DNA from: Paracoccaceae bacterium
GTDB taxonomy: Bacteria; Pseudomonadota; Alphaproteobacteria; Rhodobacterales; Rhodobacteraceae
Length of the DNA: 5,371 bases
Assembly: GCA_003545125.1 (NCBI GenBank)
Contig: DQCI01000045.1
Location: 8,204 to 13,574 of the forward strand
Direction of reading: 5' to 3'
Part shown: positions 5,340 through 5,371 of the stretch, piece after piece
How the letters are laid out: the number at the start of each line of letters is the position of its first letter
Position numbering within the stretch: position 1 is the first letter of the stretch
The notes under the pieces: generated by a model
Databases searched by the model: none
What the model saw: only the letters and a program-made list of their open reading frames with translations
What the model was told of the DNA's origin: nothing
Program-made: the position numbers and the translations under genes

Positions 5340-5371
5340 TCCCAAAAGTGGGTACCGGTTTTCGGACCAAA
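5340..5371. repeat. Partial alphaproteobacterial intergenic palindromic repeat
   Basis: Starting 11 bp after the regulator stop, arms TCCcAAAA (5340-5347) and TTTTcGGA (5359-5366) pair with one C/C mismatch around an 11-nt centre containing GGTACC. The sequence closely resembles the short intergenic repeat abundant in rhizobial and other alphaproteobacterial genomes, whose inner part reads CCCGAAAAGTGGGAACCGG followed by TTTTCGG in my memory, flanked by an outer stem. The preceding AGAGCGCAAT (5331-5340) would be the left outer arm; the right arm lies beyond the window. It may also end transcription of the regulator gene. Confidence 0.6.

Overview
The window looks like chromosomal DNA of a high-GC alphaproteobacterium. 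I favour the Rhodobacterales, with Rhizobiales as the alternative. The reasons are the uniformly GC-rich coding sequence, a tldE(pmbA)-inositol-monophosphatase pair of the kind I associate with that class, and, at the right edge, the start of an alphaproteobacterial intergenic palindromic repeat. This is a judgement from memory; no database search was possible. All six genes are intact and densely packed.

Layout, left to right. (1) 48-347 (+) encodes a small HNH/treble-clef protein. (2) 348-527 is a 180-bp gap between convergent genes. It holds a UUCG-loop hairpin, a perfect 18-bp palindrome and an AT-rich patch, with no recognisable gene. (3) 528-1145 and 1142-1894 (both -) form a two-gene unit: an SDR oxidoreductase is transcribed first, then a short crotonase-family protein whose TTG start overlaps the SDR stop. 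(4) 1895-2013 is a 119-bp divergent intergenic region. (5) 2014-3360 and 3347-4126 (both +) are tldE/pmbA and an inositol-monophosphatase-family phosphatase, overlapping by 14 bp. (6) 4127-4254 is a regulatory gap with a sigma-70-like promoter and three GntR-like operator matches. (7) 4255-5328 (+) encodes a LacI-family regulator close to the gluconate repressor GntR. (8) 5340 to the end is a partial palindromic repeat 11 bp past its stop codon.

How the genes relate. The SDR and crotonase are probably co-translated and may act on related acyl or carbonyl substrates, but the crotonase has lost both canonical catalytic glutamates, so it is unlikely to be a standard enoyl-CoA hydratase. TldE is the non-zinc-binding half of the TldD/TldE protease; TldD is not in the window. 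The phosphatase is translationally coupled to TldE. The LacI-type regulator appears to control its own promoter, because an operator half-site overlaps its -10 box; its structural targets probably lie beyond the right edge. Three of the six genes use non-ATG starts (TTG, TTG, GTG).

I did not find a clear new multi-gene system. The most unexplained items are the palindrome and AT-rich patch in the convergent gap, the glutamate-less crotonase, the operator cluster before the regulator, and the partial repeat at the end.
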